The notes: generated by a model not told the origin, from the letters alone. DNA of 64,000 nucleotides from Burkholderia sp. NRF60-BP8 (GCF_001522585.2 NZ_CP013372.1:1488001-1552000), one strand, 5' to 3'. Positions 25,835-35,970 are shown, numbered from the stretch's first letter. Numbers and translations: made by a program.

Positions 25835-28425
25835 GAACGCCGACCTCCAGCCAGCAATGACAGATCCGCAAGCGTGACGAACACGCCGACCGAGCCCGAG
25901 GCCGCGAGATAACGCGGCTCCCAGTGCGGTTCGAACTTGCTCTTGAAAGCGCGCAAGCCGCGGAAGTTGTAGAAGCGGCCGCCGAAGCGCCAGACCATCA
26001 GGCCGAGCCGGTGGAACGGCGACGGCATCTTCGCCGCCCCCATCCCCGAGAACGGCGCGATGCCCAGGCTGAGCTTGCGGAACCCCGCTTCCTTCAGATG
26101 CAGCGCGAGCTGCGTAAACAGGTACTCCATCGCGTACGGCGATGCGTCCGGCAGATGGCGCATCACGCCGACCGTCGCCTCGGTGTTGAGATCGGTCGTC
26201 ATGAACGTGACGAACGCGATCGGCTTGTCGGCCTGCCGCACCAGCATCACCGACTGCGTCGCGAGATAGCCGTCGTGGAACGCAGCCACCGAGAAACTCT
26301 TCTCGCGCGCATCGCGACTGTCGAGCCAGCCGTCGGAGATGTCGCGCAGCGCCGGCAGCGCGGCCGGCACGTCGCCCGGCGCGATCACCTCGACCGTCAG
26401 CGCATCCTTGTCGCCACGGCGCAGCGCGTAGCGCAGGTGCGATCGGTTCGATCCTTTCAGATCGAACTGATCGAGCGCGATGTGCGCTTCCTCGCCCAGC
26501 TTCATCAGCGTGAGCCCTGCGTCGAGATACAGCGGCAACGCGTTCGCGCGCACCTGGTAGAACGCCGCGCGGCCGCTGTGCGCGTGCGCGAGCGCGATGA
26601 ACTTGCTGATCAGCGCCGGCCACTCTTCACGCGGCCCGACCGGGTCGTGCAGCGCGGCCCACGTGCGGCCGTTCTTCGCGTACATCAGGAACGCGCGGCG
26701 CGACTCGGAGAACAGGAACGACTTGTCGCCCATCAGCGCGAGGCCCGCATCGCTGCACTCCTGCGCGCGGATGATCTGCTCCGCGTCGACCAGGTCCTGC
26801 TCCGCGGGCTTCACGAAGCGTCCGGGCGCCGGGCGCAGCAACTGCCACAGCGCGAACAGCGCGACGAACACGCCGGCCGCGAGCGTCGCGCGCAGCGCCC
26901 GCGGCGCGCGCGCATCGAACGAGAAATGCGACCACAACTCGCGCGTGTAAGGCACGTCGCGGAACGCGAAGAACAGCACCCACACGGCCAGCATCAGCAC
27001 CATCGCCACCGACACGAACCAGCTGACGGTGAAGCGCTCGGCGAGCAGCGAAGAATGACGGTTGAACCGGCGCCGGCTGACGAGCAGCAGCACGAGCAGC
27101 GTGCCGAGCACGCCGGCCTCGACGAACGCAAGGCCCTTGGCCAGCGACAGCGCGAGGCTCGCGAGCGTCAATGCGAAGGTCATCCACCAGGCGCCGTCGA
27201 GCCGGCGCAGCAGCCCGCGCGCGACGAACAACAGCGCGACGCCGAGCACGCTGCAGATCACCTGCGAGCCTTCGAGCACCCACAGCGGCACGATGTGGCG
27301 CAGGATCGCGATCCGATGCCAGAACGCGGGCGTCGCGCTCGAGATCACCAGCATTCCGCCGACCGCGAACGTCACGAGGCTCAGGAACACCGGCGCCAGT
27401 TGCGACACGCGCACGGCCTGCCGCGTCACGAGCCGGCGCCGCAGCGCGCGGCCCTCGAAACCGGCGAGCAGGCCCGCCGACAGCACGAGCGGCACGCCGA
27501 AATAGATCGCGCGATACGCGATCAGCGCGGCGACCATCGCGTGCGCGGGCACTTCGCGACCGAGCGTGAAGACCATCGCCGCTTCGAACACGCCGATCCC
27601 GCCCGGCGTATGGCCGATCATCCCGAGCAGCAACGCGGCCGCGTAAACGGTGATGAAGGTCGGGAAGCCGACTGGTGCAGCCGGCAGCAACACCCACAGC
27701 GTCAGGCCCGCGGCAACGACGTCGAGCACCGCATAGACGACCTGCGCGACGAGATCGCGCCGCGCCGGTACGTCGAACGACAGCCATTTGAAGCGCGTGA
27801 CGACCGGGCGCGCGGTGTTGCCGCACAGCACGACCAGCGCGGCGAGCACGACCAGCAGGGCAGCGCCCGTCCACGTGAGCACGCCGGGCGCGACGTGCAG
27901 CATCGCGGCGAGCGCCTCCGGCACGCAGACCATGCCGACCGCCGTCATCAGCACCATCGCGAGCGCCAGCGTGCCGCTCGTGAATACCGTCATCCGGCCG
28001 ATCTGGGCAGGCGTGACGCCCGACACGCCGTACACGCGCGCGCGCACCGCGCCGCCCGTCAGCGCGCCGAAGCCGGTCGCGTTGCCGAGCGCGGAACCGG
28101 CAATCGCGCCGATCCACAGCGCGACGCGCGGCACCCTGGCCGCGACATAGCGCAGGCCGACCGCATCGCGGGCGACGAGCGCGAGATAGCTGAGGGCCGT
28201 CGCGGCCAGCGACGCGCCCCACTCGCGGACGGACATGTGACGCAACTGGCGGATCACCGACCGGTAGTCGACGGATTCCGACAGGTGCTGGAAAACCACG
28301 ATCAGCAGCAGGCCGATGCCGAGCGCGAGCAGCGGCGACAGCACGCGCTCGTTGCGGATCAGCGCCCGGGCACGGGCGATCACCGCCGCGGCGCGACCGG
28401 GCGAACCAGAGTGGCGGGAAGACAT
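25831..28425 (-). CDS. mprF: Bifunctional lysylphosphatidylglycerol synthase/flippase MprF
   Basis: An 864-residue inner-membrane protein, near the length of S. aureus MprF (840). About 14 hydrophobic segments fill residues 25-540: a UPF0104 flippase part (GHTPGGIGVFEAAMVF at about 278-293), then further helices. The cytoplasmic DUF2156 synthase domain (about 550-855) has LMGDKSFLFS, MEYLFTQLALHLKEAGFRKLSLG and FYNFRGLRAFKSKF. It transfers lysine from Lys-tRNA to phosphatidylglycerol and flips the product outward, lowering sensitivity to cationic peptides. acvB follows in the same operon. Confidence 0.92.
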   Translation of the reverse strand: MSSRHSGSPGRAAAVIARARALIRNERVLSPLLALGIGLLLIVVFQHLSESVDYRSVIRQLRHMSVREWGASLAATALSYLALVARDAVGLRYVAARVPRVALWIGAIAGSALGNATGFGALTGGAVRARVYGVSGVTPAQIGRMTVFTSGTLALAMVLMTAVGMVCVPEALAAMLHVAPGVLTWTGAALLVVLAALVVLCGNTARPVVTRFKWLSFDVPARRDLVAQVVYAVLDVVAAGLTLWVLLPAAPVGFPTFITVYAAALLLGMIGHTPGGIGVFEAAMVFTLGREVPAHAMVAALIAYRAIYFGVPLVLSAGLLAGFEGRALRRRLVTRQAVRVSQLAPVFLSLVTFAVGGMLVISSATPAFWHRIAILRHIVPLWVLEGSQVICSVLGVALLFVARGLLRRLDGAWWMTFALTLASLALSLAKGLAFVEAGVLGTLLVLLLVSRRRFNRHSSLLAERFTVSWFVSVAMVLMLAVWVLFFAFRDVPYTRELWSHFSFDARAPRALRATLAAGVFVALFALWQLLRPAPGRFVKPAEQDLVDAEQIIRAQECSDAGLALMGDKSFLFSESRRAFLMYAKNGRTWAALHDPVGPREEWPALISKFIALAHAHSGRAAFYQVRANALPLYLDAGLTLMKLGEEAHIALDQFDLKGSNRSHLRYALRRGDKDALTVEVIAPGDVPAALPALRDISDGWLDSRDAREKSFSVAAFHDGYLATQSVMLVRQADKPIAFVTFMTTDLNTEATVGVMRHLPDASPYAMEYLFTQLALHLKEAGFRKLSLGIAPFSGMGAAKMPSPFHRLGLMVWRFGGRFYNFRGLRAFKSKFEPHWEPRYLAASGSVGVFVTLADLSLLAGGRRS

Positions 28426-28839
28426 AACGTGTTCAGTGGTGGTGCATAGCGTGTCGCGGCGCGGGTTGGCCGGGCGGCGACGTATCTGTTGTTCTGCGTG
28501 GGCGGCCGGCCGAATACGGCCTCGTGGCGCCTGGATCAGAACTTACGAGTATACGGAATTAATATTACAGAATCTTTCACGTCGACTTTGTGCGGATTTG
28601 TGGTGTCTCGCACATCAAGACGCACCGAAAAACAGGGCGTCCGACGAACGCAAGGTGCGCATCATACCGGGAACCGCGGCGGTTTTTTCATCGGACGAAT
28701 GACTTCTCGTCCATTTGGGAGGAATCTGCCCGACGGACTCCGGCCGGCGAGGACGAAAGCGTCGCGCCGCGACGCTTCAGCGGAATGGGGGCAGATTGAT
28801 TCGGACGTGCGCATCCGCGCGGAAACGTCCTGGCCTCCG
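28426..28839. other. mprF upstream region, no gene
   Basis: 414 bases without a convincing gene. An AT-rich stretch at 28545-28580 includes, on the minus strand, AAGATT, 17 bases, TATACT (28548-28553), a possible promoter for mprF with a leader of about 115 bases. Nothing else is recognisable. Confidence 0.45.
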
Positions 28840-29274
28840 TTACTTCGCCCGCTCATGCTCTCCCAAGCCGATCGCCTTGTAGTCGTAAGTCGGATAGAAC
28901 TCCGTCCGGTACACGCCCCAGGCCGTATCCTCGAGCACGCGATTGACCTCGCGCAGCCGCGACGCCGGCAGCCGCAGCACGACGATCTGCCCGATCCCCA
29001 TCGTCACGGTCCAGCTCACCACCTCGACGCCCGGCGGCGGAAATGCCTTGTAGAAGCCCTGCTTCGCGAGCTGCGCATTCAGTTCCGCGAGCGGGCGCGA
29101 TTCGTCGTGCTTCAGAAAGACGGTCAGCAGGACCGCGTTGTCGGGCGTCGCGACCGCCGAACCGGCCGGCACCGTCGACGTCTGGCCGATGGCCGGTGCG
29201 CCGGAAAGCGCGACGGCCGCCAACGCAGCGGCAATCACGAGCGTCCGAATCGGAACATGCGGGAATACGGTCAT
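28840..29274 (-). CDS. Exported hypothetical protein
   Basis: A 144-residue protein with a signal peptide (about 1-30, ending PAIGQ) and a compact mature domain that includes LLTVFLKHDESRPLAELN, GFYKAFPPPGVEVVSW and TAWGVYRTEFYPTYDY. The start at 29274 has a GGAG box 8 bases upstream. I do not recognise a family. It is a single gene with unknown periplasmic function. Confidence 0.65.
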   Translation of the reverse strand: MTVFPHVPIRTLVIAAALAAVALSGAPAIGQTSTVPAGSAVATPDNAVLLTVFLKHDESRPLAELNAQLAKQGFYKAFPPPGVEVVSWTVTMGIGQIVVLRLPASRLREVNRVLEDTAWGVYRTEFYPTYDYKAIGLGEHERAK

Positions 29275-29355
29275 TGCGCGACTCCATGGCTTCGTGGCTG
29301 GAGCCGCCATCATGCACCGCCGGATCGATCGCTGCAGCGAGCCGCGCCGATGCGA

Positions 29356-30270
29356 TTACGCCGCATCGCCGGCCGCGCGCTCGCGCAGAACGTCGATGAA
29401 CGCGCGCAGCTTGGCCGGCACGTGCTTGCGATTCACGTAATACAACCACATCGGCGGCAACGTGCGGCATGCACCGGGCAGCACCTCGACGAGCGTGCCG
29501 TCGCGCAGGTCCTGCTCGATCCGCTCGCGCATGAACGCGAACGCAATGCCGACGCCCGCGCGCGCCGCATCGATCACCGCATCGTCGTCGTTCGTCACGA
29601 ACACGCCGTCCGGATCGAGATCGACGTCGCGTTGCCCGTCGCGCAGCAGCCATTTATGCAAACGGCCGCTTTCCGAGAAACGGAAACGAACGCACGCATG
29701 ATGCTCGAGCTGCGCGATCGACGCCGGCACACCGTAGCGCGCCAGATAAGCGGGCGACGCGACCAGCGCACACGTCAACGCAGGCGCGATCCGCACGCCG
29801 ATCATGCCCGGCTGCAGCCGGTCGGCCAGGCGGATCCCCGCGTCGAAGCCGTCCTTTGCGATGTCGACGAGTTCGTTCTCGTAGCGAATTTCGAGCCGGA
29901 CTTTCGGATAGCGTTCGCGGAACGTGGCGAGCACCGGCGCGATCACGCGCAAGCGTGCGAGCGGCAGCGCGGTCACGCGCAACAGCCCGTTCGGCTCGCT
30001 GCGCGCGTCCTTCAGTTCGTCGCGTGCCTGCACGACCTGACGGTACGCAGGCTCGGTCTGCCGCAGGTAGCGCTGGCCGGCTTCGGTGAGGCTCACGCCG
30101 CGCGTGCTCCGGTTGAACAGCTTCACGTTCAGCTCGCCCTCGAGCTGCCCGATCGCGAGGCTGACGGCAGCCGGCGTCAGGCCCAGCGCGGCGGCGGCGC
30201 GCGTGAAGTTGCCGGCCGTCGCGACGGTCATGAACACGTGCAGCCCGGCCATTGGATCGCGTCGGCTCAT
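29356..30270 (-). CDS. LysR-family regulator, divergent from the glcG-like operon
   Basis: A 304-residue regulator of the CrgA-like group, with a winged helix at about 7-66 (NFTRAAAALGLTPAAVSLAIGQLEGEL) and an effector domain at about 93-295. It is divergent from the GlcG-like and dehydrogenase genes with 107 bases between, the classic LysR layout, so it probably controls them. The effector is unknown. Confidence 0.87.
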   Translation of the reverse strand: MSRRDPMAGLHVFMTVATAGNFTRAAAALGLTPAAVSLAIGQLEGELNVKLFNRSTRGVSLTEAGQRYLRQTEPAYRQVVQARDELKDARSEPNGLLRVTALPLARLRVIAPVLATFRERYPKVRLEIRYENELVDIAKDGFDAGIRLADRLQPGMIGVRIAPALTCALVASPAYLARYGVPASIAQLEHHACVRFRFSESGRLHKWLLRDGQRDVDLDPDGVFVTNDDDAVIDAARAGVGIAFAFMRERIEQDLRDGTLVEVLPGACRTLPPMWLYYVNRKHVPAKLRAFIDVLRERAAGDAA

Positions 30271-30377
30271 CGTCTGTCCATCATTAGAAAAACTTGAAAC
30301 TGCTTCGAGCGGAATACGGATTCTGCCATATACCGTCGCTGCCTACACTGGCGCTGTCGTCCCCATCGGAGCCTCGC

Positions 30378-30818
30378 ATGAACCCGCTCATCGCCGCCCT
30401 GCCCCTCGCCGCCGCCCGCCGCACGATCGACGCGGCGCTCGCCCATGCCGCGTCGCTGCAGGTGGCCGGCGTCGCGATCGCCGTCGTCGACGCCGGCGCC
30501 AACCTGCTCGCATTCGCGCGCACCGACGACTGTTTTCTCGGCGCGATCGACCTCGCGCAGCGCAAGGCGCTGACGGCGATCCGCTTTCGCGCGTCGACCG
30601 CGTCGCTGGGCGCGATGTCCGGCGTGGACGGGCCGTTGCGCGGCATCGAGCACAGTCACGGCGGGCTCGTCACGTTCGGCGGCGGCGAGCCGCTCATCGA
30701 CGGCGACTGGCGCTGCGTCGGCGCAGTCGGCGTGTCGGGCGGCAGCGTCGAACAAGACGAAGCGATCGCGCGAGCCTGCAGCGATCATTTCCTGGCAACA
30801 CTCAACCGCAAGGAGTAA
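30378..30818 (+). CDS. GlcG/HbpS-family protein
   Basis: A 146-residue cytoplasmic protein of the GlcG/HbpS (DUF336) fold: LPLAAARRTIDAALAHA at the N-terminus, VAIAVVDAGANLLAFARTD (about 31-49), LAQRKALTA, and VGAVGVSGGSVEQDEAIARA near the end. Members are heme- or flavin-linked helper proteins in catabolic operons. It is the first gene of an operon with a short-chain dehydrogenase 4 bases downstream. Confidence 0.83.
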   Translation: MNPLIAALPLAAARRTIDAALAHAASLQVAGVAIAVVDAGANLLAFARTDDCFLGAIDLAQRKALTAIRFRASTASLGAMSGVDGPLRGIEHSHGGLVTFGGGEPLIDGDWRCVGAVGVSGGSVEQDEAIARACSDHFLATLNRKE

Positions 30819-30822
30819 GCAC

Positions 30823-31599
30823 ATGGCACGCAAACGCATCCTCATCACCGGCGCGGGGTCGGGCTTCGGCCTCGAAGTCGCGCTACGGCTCGCCGAGCGC
30901 GGCCACGACGTGACGGCCGGCGTCCGCGCCGCCGCCGAGATCGACGTCGTGACGAGCGCCGCAGCGCAGCGCGGCGCCGCGCTGCGCGTCGTCAAGCTCG
31001 ACGTCACGTCCGCATACGACCGCGCCCGCGCGGCCGATCTCGAAGTCGACGTGCTCGTCAACAACGCGGGCGTCGGCGAAGCCGGCGCGCTCGTCGACCT
31101 GCCGATCGAGATCGTGCGCGAACTGTTCGACGTGAACGTGCTCGGGCCGCTCGAGCTCACGCAACAGGTCGCGCGAGGGATGCTCGCGCGCCGGCACGGC
31201 AAGATCGTGTTCGTGTCGTCGATTGCCGGGTTGATCACCGGTCCGTTCACGGGTGCGTACTGTGCGTCGAAACACGCGGTCGAATCGATCGCCGAGGCGA
31301 TGCACGCCGAACTGGCGCCGCACGGCATCCGCGTCGCGGTCGTGAACCCGGGCCCGTACCGCACGGGTTTCAACGACCGGATGATGGAAACGACGAAGCG
31401 CTGGCACGATCCGGCCGTGCATACGGTGACGCCGGACAAGCTCACCTTTCCGCTCGAACAGCACGACCCGGAGGAAATGATCGCGAAGATGGTCGACGTG
31501 ATCGACAGTGACGGCGGCGCGTTCCGCAACCTGCTGCCGCAGTCGGCGGAGGAGTTCGTCCGCGCCGAGCAGGCGCATGCGTGGGATCGCCAGCAGTAA
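30823..31599 (+). CDS. Short-chain dehydrogenase/reductase
   Basis: A 258-residue classical SDR. The nucleotide-binding motif is GAGSGFGLE (about 9-17), the NNAGVGEAG segment lies at about 79-87, the catalytic Ser is in VFVSSIAGL (about 132) and YCASKHAVE supplies Tyr and Lys (about 146 and 150). It follows the GlcG-like gene after 4 bases, so they are co-transcribed, probably under the divergent LysR regulator. The substrate is unknown. Confidence 0.88.
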   Translation: MARKRILITGAGSGFGLEVALRLAERGHDVTAGVRAAAEIDVVTSAAAQRGAALRVVKLDVTSAYDRARAADLEVDVLVNNAGVGEAGALVDLPIEIVRELFDVNVLGPLELTQQVARGMLARRHGKIVFVSSIAGLITGPFTGAYCASKHAVESIAEAMHAELAPHGIRVAVVNPGPYRTGFNDRMMETTKRWHDPAVHTVTPDKLTFPLEQHDPEEMIAKMVDVIDSDGGAFRNLLPQSAEEFVRAEQAHAWDRQQ

Positions 31600-31706
31600 T
31601 GCAAACCGGCTGCGGCAGGCGGGTCACGCAGAGGCGCCCCGCCAGCCGCCAGCCACGCGACGCGCGGCGTTCGGCATCGACGGCCCGCCTCGACGGTTCG
31701 GACCGC

Positions 31707-31733
31707 CGGCGGCCGGCGACCGGCCGGCCGCCG
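31707..31733. terminator. GC-rich hairpin between convergent genes
   Basis: CGGCGGCCGG and CCGGCCGCCG form a 10-bp stem between the dehydrogenase gene and the end of the nasA gene. There is no T run. It may help end transcription from one or both sides. Confidence 0.4.
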
Positions 31734-31782
31734 CGTGGAACCCGCGTGCAGGCGCGGCGGCATCAAGCCGCCCTGCCCGTGT

Positions 31783-34700
31783 TCAATACACGTCCCGCAT
31801 ATAGCGCCGCGCCTTCGAAAGCCGCGCGACGTAGTCGTTCGCGGCTTCGTCCGACATGCCGCCGTGCTCGGCGACGACCGCCTTGAGCGCCGTATCGACG
31901 TCCTTGGCCATCCGCGCGGCGTCGCCGCACACGTAGAAGTGCGCGCCTTCCTCCAGCCACGCGAACAGCTCGGCGCCGTGCTCGCGCATCCGGTCCTGCA
32001 CGTAGATCTTGTCGGCCTGGTCGCGCGAGAACGCGAGATCGAGCCGCGTGAGGAATCCGCTGTCGTGCATCGCGCCCAGCTCGTCGCCGTAGTAGAAGTC
32101 GGTCTGCGCGTGCTGCTCGCCGAAGAACAGCCAGTTGCGCCCGCGCGCGCCGCGCGCCCGCCGCTCGTGCAGGAAGCCGCGGAACGGCGCGACGCCGGTG
32201 CCCGGGCCGACCATCACGATCGGCACGTCGCCGTTCACCGGCGGCCGGAAATGTGCGGACTTCTGCACGAACACGGGCACGCGGCCGTCGTCCGCGCGAT
32301 CGGCGAGGAACGTCGACGCGACGCCTTTGCGCGCGCGCCGGCCGTTGTGATAGCGCACGGCCGACACGGTCAGGTGAATCTCGCCCTCGTGCGCGCTCGG
32401 GCTCGACGCGATCGAATAGAGGCGCGGCTGCATGCGCTTGAGCATGCCGACCAGCTCCGCCGCCGACAGCTCGACCGGGTATTCGTGCAGCACGTCCGCC
32501 AGTTGCTGCCCCCACAGCCATTGCTTGAGGTCGGCCTTGCGATCGTCGCCGAGCAGCGACTTCAGCGCGCCGTTCGCGCTGCGCGACGCGATGAAGGCCA
32601 GCGTGTCCGGATGCGGGCGCGTGATGTCGAAGTGGCGCGCGAGCGCATCGCCGAGCCGGATATCGCCGATGCCCGCCACCGACACGGGCGCATCGGCCTT
32701 CAGCGCGGTGACGGACAGCAACTCCTCGACCAGTTCCGGACAGTTGGTGGGCCATACGCCGAGCGCGTCGCCGGTTTCGTATTCGAGGTTCGCGCCCTGG
32801 GTCGACAGCGACACGTAGCGCGTGTCCTTCGCGGCGCCCGGCCGGTTCAGCCGCAGATTCGCGACGAGCTTCGACGGCGCCGGATGCGCCTTCGTCGGCA
32901 GCAGCCCCGACGGGCTCATCGCGCCGGACGGCACCGCGTGCAACGCGGCATCGGCCTCCTTGATCCGCGCGACGACGCGCTCGAGCCACCGGTCGGCATC
33001 GTGCTGGAATTCGACGTCGCAATCGACGCGCGCGCACAGGCGCACCGCACCGAGCTCCGCGAGCCGCGCGTCGAGCCGGCGGCCGTGGCCGCAGAACTGG
33101 TCGTAGTTGCGGTCGCCGAACGCGAGCACCGCGAAATGCACGCCGTCGAGGCGCGCGGCGCTGCCGGCTTGCAGCGCGTCCCAGAACTCGCTGCCGTTGT
33201 CGGGCGCATCGCCGTCGCCGAACGTGCTGGTCATCAGCAGTACGTATTGCGCACCGGCCAGCGACGTGACCGGGTAGTCGGACATGCACGCGGTGCGGAT
33301 CTCGAAGCCCGCGTTCATCAGCTTCGTCGCGTAATCCTCGGTCAACGATTCGATGTTGCCGGTCTGCGATGCCCACAGCAGCGTGACCTTCGGGCGCGGG
33401 CGCACGATGCGCACGCCGCCGGACGCGGCGGCGTCCGCCGGCAGCGCGGGCGCCGCGGCGCTCTGCGCACCGGCGGGCAGCGAGCGACTGAACAGACCCG
33501 CGAGCATCCCGTCGAGCCACAGCCGCACCGGCGGCGCGAGCGGCGCGCCGGCCGGCAGCACCGGCACGCCGCCTTCGCGCCGGCCGGCGCTTGCCTTCAG
33601 CCCGCTGACGAGGCCGGCCACGTACAGGCGCTCCGCGTCGGTCAGCGGCGGCGGCGCGAGATCGGCGACGCCGAGCGCGGCCGCGAAAGTGTCGATGTCT
33701 GCCATGTCGGATTCCTGTGAGGCCGCGGCCTGCGCCATCGCCGGCGCGGGCCGCGCGTCGTCGGCGCATGTATCGGGTTGCGCGGTGTCGTCGGCGGCGG
33801 ACGCGAACGCGTCGGCCTCGACGCGCCGCAGCGCGACCGCGCAGTATTTCAGTTCGGGCTGCTGCGATTCCGGGTCGATCGCGTCGTTCGTCACCGCGTT
33901 GATGCACAGGTCGTCGCCGTATACGTCGTTCCAGTGCATCGGCGCGAAGCAGTTGCCGCGCCGCACGCGCTCGGTCACGACGGCCGGCAGCACCGCGCGG
34001 CCCCGCGCCGAACGGATCTCGACGCTGTCCTTCGCGGCGATGCCGAGCGCGCCGGCATCGTCCGGGTGCAGTTCGACGAACGGGCGCGGGTTGAGCTTGT
34101 TCAGCATCGCGACCTTGCCCGTCTTCGTCATCGTGTGCCACTGATGCTGCAGCCGCCCGGTGTTCAGCACGATCGGGAACGTGTCGTCGGGCAGTTCGGC
34201 CGGATCGACGTGCGGCCGCGCGAAGAAGCGCGCCTTGCCCGACGGCGTCGGGAACGCGATGCGCGGCGCTTCGCTGCCGTCGGCCGCCGTGCGCAGCGGC
34301 TGGCTCACGCCGTCGTTCAGGTAGCGGATCGGATGCCGCTCGCGCGCGGCGCCCGGTGCGACGGGCCACTGCACGGGCCCATCGCGCAGCGCCGCGTGGC
34401 TCGCGCCGCGCAGGTCGTAGCCGGTCGCCGGATTCGAGAAACGGACGATCTCGTCGAACACGTCGGCCGCCGACGCATAGTCGAACGCATCGCCGAAACC
34501 CATCGCGCGGGCGACTTCCGCGACGATGCGCCAGTCGGGCAGCGCGTCGCCGGGCGGCGCGACCGCCGCGCGCATCAGCGTCATGTTGCGCTCGGAGTTG
34601 ATCATCACGCCGTCGCCTTCGGCCCACAGCGCGCCGGGCAGCAGGATGTCCGCGTAGCGGTTGGTCTCGGTGTCGAGGAACGCGTCCTGCGCGATCACGA

Positions 34701-35970
34701 GCTCCGCCGCCTGCAGCCCGGCGATCACGTTGCGCCGGTTCGGCACGGTCGCGACCGGGTTCGTGCAGACGATCCAGCATGCCTTGACGTCGCCGGCCGC
34801 CATGCGCGCGAACAGGTCGACCGTGCCCTTGCCCGTGTCCTTGCGCAGCGTGCCGGCCGGCACGCGCCACAGGTTCTCGACGAAGCGGCGATCGTCGTCG
34901 GATGCCACCGAGCGCTGGCCGGGCAACCCCGGCCCCATGTAGCCCATCTCGCGCCCGCCCATCGCGTTCGGCTGGCCGGTCAGCGAGAACGGCCCGCTGC
35001 CCGGGCGGCAGATCTTGCCGGTCGCGAGATGCAGGTTGCAGATAGCGTTGGTGTTCCACACGCCGTGCGTGCTCTGGTTGAGCCCCATCGTCCAGCAGCT
35101 CGTCCATTCCTGCGCGTCGCCGATCCATTGCGCGGCCGTGCGAATGTCGGCTTCGGCCAGCCCCGTGATCCCGGCGACGCGCTCGGGCGGGTAGTCGGCG
35201 AGGAACGCGGGCATCGCGTCCCAGCCTTCGGTGCAGGCAGCGATGAACGCGGCGTCGGTGCGGCCGTTCGCATGCAGCAGATGCAGCAGCCCGTTGGTCA
35301 GCGCGAGATCGGTGCCCGGCCGGATCTGCAGGAACAGGTCGGCCTTGTCGGCGGTCGCGGTGCGGCGCGGATCGACCACGATCAGCTTCGCGCCGGCCTT
35401 CACGCGATCCATCATCCGCAGGAACAGGATCGGATGACAGTCGGCCATGTTCGCGCCGATCACGAAGAACAGGTTCGCGCGGTCGAAATCCTGGTACGAC
35501 CCGGGCGGGCCGTCCGCGCCGAGCGACTGCTTGTAGCCGGTGCTCGCGCTCGCCATGCACAGGCGCGAGTTCGACTCGATGTTGTTGGTGCCGACGAAGC
35601 CCTTCGCGAGCTTGTTCACGAGGTATTGCGCCTCGATCGACATCTGCCCCGACACGTAGAACGACAGCGCGTCGGGCCCGTGCGTATCGAGCACCGCGCG
35701 CAGCCGCCGTGCAGTCTCGGCGATCGCGTCGCGCACCGGCAGCGGCACGAGGTCGTCCTCGCGCGCGCGCCGCACGAACGCGCGGTCGAGCCGCCCCGAG
35801 CGACGCAGCGCGACGTGCGCCGACGAACCCTTCGTGCACAGCCGCCCGAAGTTGGTCGGATGGTCGGCGTCGCCGGACACCTTGACGACTTCGCCCTCCT
35901 CGACGTGCAGCACCATCCCGCAGCCGACGCCGCAGTACGGGCACACGCTCTTGACGGGGGTGGCGGTCAT
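31783..35970 (-). CDS. nasA: Assimilatory nitrate reductase fused to a CysJ-like flavoprotein
   Basis: A 1395-residue cytoplasmic fusion. The N-terminal molybdopterin part (about 1-740) has the 4Fe-4S motif CPYCGVGC with a fourth Cys in GRLCTKG, molybdopterin-domain motifs such as GQMSIEAQYLVNKL, and a C-terminal dinucleotide-binding domain (VLNTGRLQHQWHTMT). A linker then leads to a flavodoxin domain (about 860-1000, LLWASQTGNIESLTEDYA) and an FAD/NAD(P)H reductase (about 1040-1395, RLYSIASSPS and GPGTGVAPFRGFL). Electrons can thus pass from NADPH to nitrate in one chain, replacing the separate reductase subunit of Klebsiella NasC. It is the last gene of narK-nirB-nirD-nasA. Confidence 0.93.
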   Translation of the reverse strand: MTATPVKSVCPYCGVGCGMVLHVEEGEVVKVSGDADHPTNFGRLCTKGSSAHVALRRSGRLDRAFVRRAREDDLVPLPVRDAIAETARRLRAVLDTHGPDALSFYVSGQMSIEAQYLVNKLAKGFVGTNNIESNSRLCMASASTGYKQSLGADGPPGSYQDFDRANLFFVIGANMADCHPILFLRMMDRVKAGAKLIVVDPRRTATADKADLFLQIRPGTDLALTNGLLHLLHANGRTDAAFIAACTEGWDAMPAFLADYPPERVAGITGLAEADIRTAAQWIGDAQEWTSCWTMGLNQSTHGVWNTNAICNLHLATGKICRPGSGPFSLTGQPNAMGGREMGYMGPGLPGQRSVASDDDRRFVENLWRVPAGTLRKDTGKGTVDLFARMAAGDVKACWIVCTNPVATVPNRRNVIAGLQAAELVIAQDAFLDTETNRYADILLPGALWAEGDGVMINSERNMTLMRAAVAPPGDALPDWRIVAEVARAMGFGDAFDYASAADVFDEIVRFSNPATGYDLRGASHAALRDGPVQWPVAPGAARERHPIRYLNDGVSQPLRTAADGSEAPRIAFPTPSGKARFFARPHVDPAELPDDTFPIVLNTGRLQHQWHTMTKTGKVAMLNKLNPRPFVELHPDDAGALGIAAKDSVEIRSARGRAVLPAVVTERVRRGNCFAPMHWNDVYGDDLCINAVTNDAIDPESQQPELKYCAVALRRVEADAFASAADDTAQPDTCADDARPAPAMAQAAASQESDMADIDTFAAALGVADLAPPPLTDAERLYVAGLVSGLKASAGRREGGVPVLPAGAPLAPPVRLWLDGMLAGLFSRSLPAGAQSAAAPALPADAAASGGVRIVRPRPKVTLLWASQTGNIESLTEDYATKLMNAGFEIRTACMSDYPVTSLAGAQYVLLMTSTFGDGDAPDNGSEFWDALQAGSAARLDGVHFAVLAFGDRNYDQFCGHGRRLDARLAELGAVRLCARVDCDVEFQHDADRWLERVVARIKEADAALHAVPSGAMSPSGLLPTKAHPAPSKLVANLRLNRPGAAKDTRYVSLSTQGANLEYETGDALGVWPTNCPELVEELLSVTALKADAPVSVAGIGDIRLGDALARHFDITRPHPDTLAFIASRSANGALKSLLGDDRKADLKQWLWGQQLADVLHEYPVELSAAELVGMLKRMQPRLYSIASSPSAHEGEIHLTVSAVRYHNGRRARKGVASTFLADRADDGRVPVFVQKSAHFRPPVNGDVPIVMVGPGTGVAPFRGFLHERRARGARGRNWLFFGEQHAQTDFYYGDELGAMHDSGFLTRLDLAFSRDQADKIYVQDRMREHGAELFAWLEEGAHFYVCGDAARMAKDVDTALKAVVAEHGGMSDEAANDYVARLSKARRYMRDVY

